From assembly GCA_001275005.1 (NCBI GenBank), contig JWZX01003011.1, positions 1-49,384 on the forward strand: a stretch of DNA of 49,384 bases, written 5' to 3'. The DNA is from Chrysochromulina tobinii (Eukaryota; Haptophyta; Prymnesiales; Chrysochromulinaceae). The notes under the pieces were generated by a model that saw only the letters and a list, made by a program, of their open reading frames with translations, made no database searches and had not been told where the DNA came from. A program made the position numbers and the translations under genes. Below are positions 1 to 7,803 of the stretch, piece by piece. The first letter of the stretch is position 1; every line of letters starts with the position of its first letter.

Positions 1-3000
1 CACCCTCGCCGCCACCCTCGCCGCCCCCGCCTTCGCCGCCCCCGCCCTCGCCGCCACCCTCACAACCACCCTCTCCGCCATCTTCTCCGCCACCATCGCC
101 GCCACCACCATCGCCGCCGCCGCCGTCGCCACCGCCGCCCTCTCCACCGCCCTGCTCAACACCGCAATCTCCACCTCCACCTTCGCCACCGCCACCGTCG
201 CCGCCACCGCGGCCGCCACCGCCATCACCACCGCCACCATCGCCCCCACCGCCCTTGCCTCCGCCGCCCAGTCCACCTCCGACTCCTCCTCCAATCCTCA
301 TCTTCTCCATTGACGGGTCAACTTCAGTTTCGTTCCTTCTTGTCGCCGGAAAGGCCACATACCTCAATGCCAATGGGCCAGCAGACACGCTCCATGCGGG
401 AGACATCTTCATCTTTCGACCGTGGAAGACGCACGGCACATGGGCAGGCGCTCCAAGCATCTCCACTGGTGCTAATTGCAATGGTGCGGCCTCCGTCTTC
501 CGAAACGAGCTGAGCGTCAGCATTCATGACTCAGGCTACACGCCTGGGGTCGATGCGCGGCATGGAGGTCGCGGAAACCCTGGTCGCTTCGGAGAGATAG
601 AGTTTGTGATGCGCGTCTACGGGCTTCATGGATACGAATGGCAGGGGGAGGAATGTACCTACTTCCTTTGCTTCGCCCACTTGCCGCCAGCAAGTGATGT
701 GGCTGTTACCGACGCTCACTTCACGCCGATCCCGTACATTACGCTCTACGTGCAACACGAGCCACCCTCCGCGCCGCCGCCTCTACCGCCGCCGCCCTCC
801 CCGCCACCCTCCCCGCCGCCGTTGCCACCACCGCCGTCGCTGCCACCGCCATCGCCGCCACCGCCCTCGCCGCCACCCTCGCCACCGCCCTCGCCGCAAC
901 CCTCGCCACCACCATCTCCACCTTCCCAGCTGCCTCTGTTCCCGCCCATCAGCCCCGGTGGCTTGAGCACAGGAGGCTACTACGTCGACGTTGCGCTTGT
1001 CTTCCAATCTAGCTCAGGATCTGGTCTGGACCAAACCATCATCGACCAAATCTCCGAGGACCTCGTCGGCCAGCTCGCAGTTTATATGGCCACGAACCTC
1101 TCTTGGTATCGGCCGGCCCCGACCTCACCCCCTCCGGAGCCTACCTGGGGCGTGGCTAACAACGGCAGCTACGTCCACAATAGCAGCTACGTCCACAATA
1201 ACACGCACGCTGCCCCCAACTCCAGCTCGTTGCGAAATCCACCTGCATCACCGCCGTCCCCACCTCCACCCTCGCCGCCCCCACCCTCACCGCCGCCCTC
1301 TGTCGCTCCCGAACCGCCTCCTTCGCCTCCGCCACCCTCGCCGCCTCCACCTTCACCACCAGCAGTGGGTCGCAGGCTGTCATCGATCTGGGTTGGACAT
1401 GCTCGCGAGATTCTCCCCGGAGAGCTCCTTCAGTTAGAGACCTCGGTCGTCAATCTGCACCCGCGTCGACGTCTCGCAACGCCCTGCACGCAAAACGCCA
1501 GCTCGAATGCCTCCATGCAGGAGACCGTCATCGTCACCAGGATCCTCATGAGAACGCGTCTTGCCTTCTCGACCTTTATGAACGTGATGGCGCAAGAGGA
1601 GCCGCCTGAGATCCAGCTAACGGTCACGACGAGCAACAATCGTACACTCGTTCCGTGTGCTAGGCCAGCAATCATCAGCTCCGGGGTTGGCTACATCGCA
1701 GGCCCATCGCCTCCACCTGCGTTGCCTTCATCCGTGCCTCCAGCGGCACCATCTTTTTTGCCACCACGCGTTGCCCCTCGCATCACCCGCGCTAGGCTGC
1801 TGGCATCGCAGCGGGTAGCCCTCGTCTTCTTCTCCACCGCAGTCGTCTCGGCACGTGAAGGCGTTACTGCTCCATTGGACGGGGATCATTTTCGACTTTG
1901 GCTCTCTCCCGGTCCAATATCGCTCACCGGCTGGAACCTGACGCAATGGGCCGAGGATTTCAACACGACAGCCCTCAACGCGAGCGCGAGGCCAGCGGCA
2001 GCCAGGCGACTCACAGAGCAGCTCGGGGTGAGCCAAGCCGCCTTTGCGCTCCATCTCGAGGCGACGCGTGGCACGGCGGCGGATCAGTCGCAACAGCTCT
2101 ACGTCAGTGCAGCTGAGGGCAGCGTGAAGGACCTCGTTGGGACGCTGATGGGCACCGAGGCTGTCGCGGCTGGGGCAGTAGATCCGTCGATGTTTGCGTC
2201 TTTTGTGGCGGGCACCCCATCAGTTGGTTCTGGCACTGGCACGATAGCAACACTTGTCGCCAGCGCATCGGCAATTCCTGCTGCCTTCGTCTTGGGTGCT
2301 TGGATATATTCTCGTCGGAGACGAAATGCGCGCCTTGTTGCGGAAAAGGCAGCTCCTCCGACGCTGGAACGCGTCGCGATCGTCGTGCGAACCGATGCTG
2401 AGCCGGCGAAGGAAGCGTTGCGACAAGGCAGGCAGCTGTCCGGGAGGTCCAGAACAACCAACATCGCAGCGTTGAAGCGTGCGCTTCCACCTTCTTTAAA
2501 CAGGCCCTTCGTGTTGGGCTCGTTGTTAGTGCCAGCAGCAGCACCAACACCAGACCCGGAGGATGTACCAGCGGTGCTGCTCATGCTCGAGCCTGAGCCG
2601 AAGCCGCCGCCATCAGAGCATCAAGCGCCTCCCTTTCTTCTCCGACCAGAACATGAACCAGTGACTCCGCCATGGTGTCTAGACGCAGTGGATGTACCAG
2701 CGGTGCTGCCCGTCCTCGAGCCTGAGCCGAAGCCCCCACCATCAGAACAGGTGCCTCTCCATCCTCTCCAACCACCACCTGAGCCAGCGCCCCCGCCACC
2801 AGGACCGCCACCAGCAGCACCAACGTCAGACCTGGCAGATGTACCAGCTGTGCTGCCCGTCATAGGGCCTGAGCCGAAGCCCCTGCCACCAGAGCAGGCG
2901 CCACCCCATCCTCTCCAGCCACCACCTGAGCCAGCGCCCCCGCCACCAGGACCGCCACCAGCAGCACCAACGTCAGACCTGGCAGATGTACCAGGTGTGC

Positions 3001-4802
3001 TGCCCGTCATAGGACCTGAGCCGAAGCCCCTGCCACCAGAGCAGGCGCCACCCCATCCTCTCCAGCCACCACCTGAGCCAGAGTCCCCTCTACCAGTGCC
3101 GCCAACTCCACCACCAAAACTTGATCCCAAGGACGTACGCCATTGGCTGCCCGTGCTCGAGCCTGAGTCGAAGCCCCCGCCAACAGAGCTCATGCCTGTA
3201 CCAGCAGCAGCAGCGCTGCAGGATGCCCAGCTTCGACTGCTGCCGCCTCTCCGCTTGGGAAGAGGGATGGTGTCGCAACAAGCCCCGGCGCCGGCGCCGG
3301 CGCGAGCGCTGCAGAACAAAGCCGCGCCGGTACGTCCACCGCCGTCAAAGGAGGCCTTGGAGCGATTCGGGGCGCAGGCTGAGCGGAAGGTGGCGCGTCA
3401 GTGCCTGCTCGTCAAGCTGCGTGTGGCCAAGCGCCGCATCGAGCCGCTCCAGCCTGTGCAGTTCCATGGGAGCAAGCATGAGGGGGGCGTCGACGTGTAC
3501 ATCGAACCTCTCCTAGCCGAGGCGATCTGCAAGGAGGTTGCGGTAGCGCTGCAGATTCTCAATGAACTTCTCGTGGGCAACGGCTTCGCACCTCTCGGGC
3601 TGTGCGTCGAGGGGCACACATCTGCCTCGATCCATGGACACGAGGAGAGCCTGATGATCTCGACCACGCGAGCCGAGCGCTGCGAGACGAGCATCAAGGA
3701 GCACACGCTCGCACGCACCTCGGCGCGCCTTGAGGAAGAGGAGCACGCGATGATCGCCAAGATCGCGGAGGGGCGCCTGCTCACCATCGACGACCGCACC
3801 CAGTTCCCAAAAGGGCGTGGGCGGGAACGGTCGGTCGCACAGGCAGCAGGCGCCACAGGTGTCGTCATGGCATGCACTGAAGAGTTCTGGGCAGATCTTG
3901 GTGTGATTGGCAACGCGAAACTGGGAAAGCGCCTCACCTCCCTGGTCAAGATGGCAAAGGGGTCGACCTTTCCGAACGAGAGCTTCCCCAACAACTCGGG
4001 GCGCACGGGGCAACCGACATGGCACGTGGTCCCTTCCATGGACGCGCTTCAAACAGCAGCTAAGGACATGTCGGTCAAGGCACGTGCCGAGGCCGACCAG
4101 GTGTGGGGTCTCCCGATCGACCAGCTCATCGTCCATCGAGGCTACGGCTCGACGAAACCGCTGCCTGGGTACGACAGCGACGAGAACTTTGAGCAGAACC
4201 GTCGAGTGGAGATGCGCCTGCTCGAGCCAGGGGAAGATGGGTACTGTGGGAGCTTTGCGGAGGCTCAGGTTGCAGCTCGGACTCCTCGCCAGCCAGTGGA
4301 TGCCGCCGCCCCTCCGAGCACGGCGACTGCTGAGACCAATCCAAAGTTGGCGGCATCGGCATGGGTTCGGAGCCATGCACCAGCTGTGGAGAACAAGCAC
4401 CACGCATGGGCGACGCAACCAACGGACGTGACGTGGTCAAAGGTGATCCAGCGCGACTTCCGCTCCAGGCTGTTCCAGACCCATCCGCAGATCCAACCCA
4501 ACCAGCGAAGCTCAGCCGATGACACTGCCAGCAGCGGCAGCTCCGGAGGCAGCCGGAGATCGCGTGTTGCAGCGCCATCGCTCGAGGTCAGCGCGGAACG
4601 GGAGCCGTTGGCGCTTCCGTTGCTCCTGGCTCAGGTGCTGCAACTCACGACCACTGCTCTGTCCATTGCTGCCGCGCCGGTCAAATTACCGGTCAACTAT
4701 CCCTCTCCCTCTTCCGGCACCGATTCCGCCTCCTCGTCCTCCCGCTCATTGGACCCCACATTTCAGCGGCCAGACCACACGAGTCGTGAAGTGTGGATGT
4801 GA
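1..4802 (+). CDS. Proline-rich single-pass membrane protein with OmpA-like C-terminal domain (5' partial)
   Basis: The frame is open from base 3 with no stop, so the start lies left of the window; the first in-frame start-like codon, at 255, is a TTG and not credible. Order: SPPP-type proline runs (to about 300), a Cys-containing globular stretch (about 300-750), more SPPP runs, a second globular region (about 960-2200), a transmembrane helix followed by Arg-Arg-Arg-Arg (about 2230-2330), a Pro/Glu repeat region (2550-3200), then an OmpA-like module. That module shows VEGHT (about 3606), an SxxRAE helix (about 3660-3690), GYGSTKP (about 4140) and NRRVE (about 4200), which are the family's hallmark segments, but with roughly 130 extra residues between the RA helix and GYG. 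The Asp that normally follows GHT and contacts peptidoglycan is Ser here. Inference: cell-surface or wall-linked protein, extracellular proline-rich arm, OmpA module on the other side of the membrane. Homology to OmpA is by motif only. Confidence 0.75.
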   Translation, partial: PSPPPSPPPPSPPPPSPPPSQPPSPPSSPPPSPPPPSPPPPSPPPPSPPPCSTPQSPPPPSPPPPSPPPRPPPPSPPPPSPPPPLPPPPSPPPTPPPILIFSIDGSTSVSFLLVAGKATYLNANGPADTLHAGDIFIFRPWKTHGTWAGAPSISTGANCNGAASVFRNELSVSIHDSGYTPGVDARHGGRGNPGRFGEIEFVMRVYGLHGYEWQGEECTYFLCFAHLPPASDVAVTDAHFTPIPYITLYVQHEPPSAPPPLPPPPSPPPSPPPLPPPPSLPPPSPPPPSPPPSPPPSPQPSPPPSPPSQLPLFPPISPGGLSTGGYYVDVALVFQSSSGSGLDQTIIDQISEDLVGQLAVYMATNLSWYRPAPTSPPPEPTWGVANNGSYVHNSSYVHNNTHAAPNSSSLRNPPASPPSPPPPSPPPPSPPPSVAPEPPPSPPPPSPPPPSPPAVGRRLSSIWVGHAREILPGELLQLETSVVNLHPRRRLATPCTQNASSNASMQETVIVTRILMRTRLAFSTFMNVMAQEEPPEIQLTVTTSNNRTLVPCARPAIISSGVGYIAGPSPPPALPSSVPPAAPSFLPPRVAPRITRARLLASQRVALVFFSTAVVSAREGVTAPLDGDHFRLWLSPGPISLTGWNLTQWAEDFNTTALNASARPAAARRLTEQLGVSQAAFALHLEATRGTAADQSQQLYVSAAEGSVKDLVGTLMGTEAVAAGAVDPSMFASFVAGTPSVGSGTGTIATLVASASAIPAAFVLGAWIYSRRRRNARLVAEKAAPPTLERVAIVVRTDAEPAKEALRQGRQLSGRSRTTNIAALKRALPPSLNRPFVLGSLLVPAAAPTPDPEDVPAVLLMLEPEPKPPPSEHQAPPFLLRPEHEPVTPPWCLDAVDVPAVLPVLEPEPKPPPSEQVPLHPLQPPPEPAPPPPGPPPAAPTSDLADVPAVLPVIGPEPKPLPPEQAPPHPLQPPPEPAPPPPGPPPAAPTSDLADVPGVLPVIGPEPKPLPPEQAPPHPLQPPPEPESPLPVPPTPPPKLDPKDVRHWLPVLEPESKPPPTELMPVPAAAALQDAQLRLLPPLRLGRGMVSQQAPAPAPARALQNKAAPVRPPPSKEALERFGAQAERKVARQCLLVKLRVAKRRIEPLQPVQFHGSKHEGGVDVYIEPLLAEAICKEVAVALQILNELLVGNGFAPLGLCVEGHTSASIHGHEESLMISTTRAERCETSIKEHTLARTSARLEEEEHAMIAKIAEGRLLTIDDRTQFPKGRGRERSVAQAAGATGVVMACTEEFWADLGVIGNAKLGKRLTSLVKMAKGSTFPNESFPNNSGRTGQPTWHVVPSMDALQTAAKDMSVKARAEADQVWGLPIDQLIVHRGYGSTKPLPGYDSDENFEQNRRVEMRLLEPGEDGYCGSFAEAQVAARTPRQPVDAAAPPSTATAETNPKLAASAWVRSHAPAVENKHHAWATQPTDVTWSKVIQRDFRSRLFQTHPQIQPNQRSSADDTASSGSSGGSRRSRVAAPSLEVSAEREPLALPLLLAQVLQLTTTALSIAAAPVKLPVNYPSPSSGTDSASSSSRSLDPTFQRPDHTSREVWM
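2761..3085 (+). repeat. 147-bp in-frame tandem repeat (Pro/Glu-rich)
   Basis: Copies start at 2761, 2908 and 3055 (the last is partial), giving a period of 147 bp or 49 codons. Copies one and two are nearly identical. Looser copies of the DVPAVLP..EPEPKPPP motif lie at about 2565, 2690 and 3130. The repeat extends the cytoplasmic or linker part of the membrane protein and looks like recent unequal crossing-over. Confidence 0.85.
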
Positions 4803-5047
4803 GTGGAGGCGGGACGGCTTGAATTCTCAAGTGGGCCATCTTGCAACAGTCGTACTCGACTAACCTCAAGCACGAGTATGGAAAAGTAGTAGTAGACCGC
4901 GGAGTGCTGCATTCAAAAAACTGCACCAAAAACAGAGTTGCTGCCCGTGCGCGCGTTGTGTTAGGGTTTGAAGTTGATTTTTTGGCGGGAATCGCTGAAG
5001 ACCAAAGTTGATCGATTCAACTGACCTTTTAAGTAGACTGCTTTGCT

Positions 5048-6274
5048 ATGGCAACCGGTGTGATGGCGTCGTCAGAGCTGCGTGAAGCAGTGGCAGTGGG
5101 CGTCTGGTTCGTCGGCATGGTGACGCTGCTGATGCGGGCTCAGGCCCGCCCTCGTACACCGGGCATCGCTACACGTATCGACACGCATCACTTGCAAGTC
5201 GGAAAAGGGCGGCGATCTCGCTTTCAGAACTCGCAGGTGCCACCCATATATTGTGCGGCGGGATCACGCGAGTACCAGGCGGTGATTGCGACCATACTCG
5301 ACTCGAGCGATGTCGTGCTCGAAATCGGCTGCCAGCTGAACAGTCTGACGAGGCTCATGTCGGAGCGGGCCTCCGCGGTCGTGGGCGTAGACCTGGACAG
5401 GAAGGCGCCCACGACCTCGGAGCTGCGCTCAAACGGATTCTACCGGAAGCACAGTGATCCAGCCGAGTTGGGGCTATCCAATGTCGCCTTCCACCTCATG
5501 GACACATGGGACCTGCAAATCCTGCTCGAGGCGGCACGCGCCGGCCCGCACGCTGCCGTGAGCATCGTCGTCGTCGATATGACCGTCGTGCTTGGGAATG
5601 ATCTCGTGCTCGAGGTGCTCGCGCTGTTACGGGCGCTGCATCGGCTACTCTCGCCGCGCGCGCTCGTCGTCAAGTCACGTGCGCTCGCCGGCCTACAGCA
5701 CCGGCTGCGTCCCGCGCCGGCGGCCTGCCCACTTTCCGACGAGCTGCAGCGACGTGTGCTCCTCATAGCAGCCGACCTGGTGCACGACTATCGGTGCGCG
5801 GCTCTCAGCCGGCTGCATCTGCTGAAGCCGGGCGAAAGCGCACTCGAGATTGGGTGCCACGTCGGCGCGAGCACGGCGCTCCTCGACCAAGCGATTGCGG
5901 CTCGCGGCGGCGGCCGCTGCGTGGGCGTCGACGTGAGCGACGCCATCATCGCGCGCGCACGCGCGCTCCACCCGAATGTACTCTTCGAGGTCGCGGACGC
6001 GTGGGATGCGGCGAGCCTAGTGAGCAGCCTTGCGCGATGCGGCGTGGGACCGCCGAGTCTACTCCTGCTCGACGTTGGCGGCCTCTCGGGATCCAGCGGC
6101 ACGCTCGACGCCCTCGCCCTCGTGCGAGTGCTCTGCGCTCTCTTCCATTCCAGCCTGCGTGTGCTCGTCATCAAGAGCAGCTGCATGCGGACCCTCGCTA
6201 TGCAACTGCGACCCACGCGCGAGGTGGTGCCACCGGACGCCAAACAAGGCCAATTCGGGCGCAGCGATCATTGA
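5048..6274 (+). CDS. Tandem methyltransferase-fold protein
   Basis: 408 aa from an ATG. A short hydrophobic N-terminus (residues 15-30) could be a signal anchor. Two Rossmann-type SAM-binding halves follow: LEIGCQ at 91-96 with GVDLD at 113-117, and LEIGCHVG at 266-273 with GVDVSD at 293-298. Each half then has a hydrophobic strand ending in Asp (VVVDMT about 174, LLLLDVGG about 338), where motif IV lies in class I methyltransferases. The halves resemble each other, so this is probably an internal duplication. The substrate cannot be told; the first half has the weaker glycine loop and may be inactive. It lies 150 bp upstream of a same-strand glycosyltransferase-like gene, but shared function is not implied. 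Intronless. Confidence 0.7.
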   Translation: MATGVMASSELREAVAVGVWFVGMVTLLMRAQARPRTPGIATRIDTHHLQVGKGRRSRFQNSQVPPIYCAAGSREYQAVIATILDSSDVVLEIGCQLNSLTRLMSERASAVVGVDLDRKAPTTSELRSNGFYRKHSDPAELGLSNVAFHLMDTWDLQILLEAARAGPHAAVSIVVVDMTVVLGNDLVLEVLALLRALHRLLSPRALVVKSRALAGLQHRLRPAPAACPLSDELQRRVLLIAADLVHDYRCAALSRLHLLKPGESALEIGCHVGASTALLDQAIAARGGGRCVGVDVSDAIIARARALHPNVLFEVADAWDAASLVSSLARCGVGPPSLLLLDVGGLSGSSGTLDALALVRVLCALFHSSLRVLVIKSSCMRTLAMQLRPTREVVPPDAKQGQFGRSDH

Positions 6275-6410
6275 ACAAGAGCGTTCTCTCCTGCATTTCA
6301 CGCCCCGAAGCTCGACGCCCCTCCTCAACCTAATCCTGCGTGGCCTACCAGGTAGATTCCGAGTAGGCGGCGAGTGTTGACAGCCGATTCACACCGAAGG
6401 CCGAAACCGC

Positions 6411-6420
6411 CACGTGTCAT
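6411..6420 (+). promoter_or_regulatory. GCCACGTGTC-type G-box just upstream of ATG
   Basis: CCACGTGTCAT lies just before the ATG at 6427. The same GCCACGTGTC string stands directly before the ATG at 12777. CACGTG is the classical bZIP/bHLH core; its function here is inferred. Confidence 0.35.
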
Positions 6421-6426
6421 AACAAA

Positions 6427-7563
6427 ATGGCGAGTGACCCGCCTCAATTCATCATCGTCTCGTGCGTGAAGTCACGGGCCGAGCTGCAATCCATCGAGCA
6501 TGCGGCAGTCGTCCGCGACTTTTTGCCATCGCTCGTCAAGACAGTCACTCTCGAGGAGCGCCGCGCGTGGCGCATCAGCCTCTACCTGTGCGCTGATGAT
6601 ACTGATCAGTTCTACGTGAGCCAGGCTGCGGCTCTCCGCAATGCGAGTGCGACGATCGCGCCGTGGCTGACGTTGCGGCTGCTCTTCTACACGGCCACAC
6701 AGAATCGCGTTCCCAATCGCGAAGCGGCACTTCAGGCCTATGCTGACGGGGCGGAGTACCTGCATCGCACGAATGACGACATCTCGTTCATGAGCTCGCA
6801 TTGGCTGACTGACGCCGTGACGGCGCTGCGATCCCTCAGCCCGCCCAATGTTGGCGTGGTGGGCCCGAAGGTGTATGGCGATGGCATCCGCGGCGGCGCG
6901 ACGACCCTCGACGTCGTGCATCGCACCCACCTTGACATCTTCCATGACTACTACCCGCCGCAGCTTGACAACTGGTTCGTCGATGACTGGATCGCCTTTA
7001 CGTACACGCGCGGACGCAAGCGACGCACGTTTGTGCTCGCCGGGCACAAGCGCTTCCCTTCATTGTTTTGGCGCGTGCAGCACGTCTTCACGCATGGGCG
7101 CCGGTACAAGGTAGCGATGGCACAAAAAGGGCTGCTTCCTGCCCTGATCGAGTGTGGTCGCGACGCCGTGGATGGATGGATCAATCACACTGGGAGAGCG
7201 GCTGCTGCTTGCGCGAGCGGTGCGGCTGCGCCACCGCCATGGCCTCGCGTCTCTTGTCGTGCCGAGGTCCAGCTGCCGACCGCCGACCGGAGCGCGCTTG
7301 CATCAGGCTGGCCCGACGCCTACACGCCCGTGACGGCGCCTGCTTGGGGGGTGAGCGCCGTGACGAGTGCCTCAAAGCGAGCCTCCGCGCCCAATCGTAC
7401 GCGCGCGCACCACGACGTGCCGCCGCCCGAGCAGGTGTGTCGGCCGCGGCTCGAGGCCATCCGACCGCTCGAGAATGCGGGATTGTACAAGCAGGCCGCC
7501 GGCTACTGTGCGCAGCTCCTGCCTATCGATCGGGGCAGGTGCATGGCCACATCCTCCCAATAG
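6427..7563 (+). CDS. Glycosyltransferase-like protein (GT-A type, family unassigned)
   Basis: 378 aa; the ATG lies in a good context (aacaaaATGG). Features fitting a GT-A enzyme: an N-terminal beta-strand (PQFIIVSCVKS), HRTNDDISF at 113-121 where a metal-binding DxD-like motif would sit, and DNWFVDDWI at 181-189, which resembles the acceptor/catalytic acidic loop of several protist glycosyltransferases. There is no signal peptide or membrane segment in this frame, so either the protein is cytosolic or a targeting exon was missed. The last 130 residues are low-complexity with several Cys. Family membership is an inference from these motifs. Confidence 0.55.
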   Translation: MASDPPQFIIVSCVKSRAELQSIEHAAVVRDFLPSLVKTVTLEERRAWRISLYLCADDTDQFYVSQAAALRNASATIAPWLTLRLLFYTATQNRVPNREAALQAYADGAEYLHRTNDDISFMSSHWLTDAVTALRSLSPPNVGVVGPKVYGDGIRGGATTLDVVHRTHLDIFHDYYPPQLDNWFVDDWIAFTYTRGRKRRTFVLAGHKRFPSLFWRVQHVFTHGRRYKVAMAQKGLLPALIECGRDAVDGWINHTGRAAAACASGAAAPPPWPRVSCRAEVQLPTADRSALASGWPDAYTPVTAPAWGVSAVTSASKRASAPNRTRAHHDVPPPEQVCRPRLEAIRPLENAGLYKQAAGYCAQLLPIDRGRCMATSSQ

Positions 7564-7803
7564 AGAGAATAAGAGTGTACCATCCTCGCAATCCTGCCGT
7601 ACATTTATCATTTTTCTTTATCTGGAAGTTTGTATCTGGTAGTTCTGTATCTGCCAAATCTGGAACTTTGCCCTCGCTCAGCGGAAACCCACACGAGCCT
7701 CCGGACGAACGGGGCGTAAGACGTCGTAACTGCCGAACGCGACTCGAACTGTGTTCGGAACCTATCCTGGTGACCCCTTACGGTTACACGTGCCGTTACG
7801 GGG

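Noticed and set aside
255-257. Start of the first gene at 255
   Set aside because: The codon is TTG in a repeated SPPP stretch and the frame stays open to base 3; the real start is outside the window.
2099-3319. Long minus-strand Gly/Ser/Ala-rich frames opposite the proline-rich gene
   Set aside because: They are mirror images of proline-rich coding DNA with high third-position GC; no domain.
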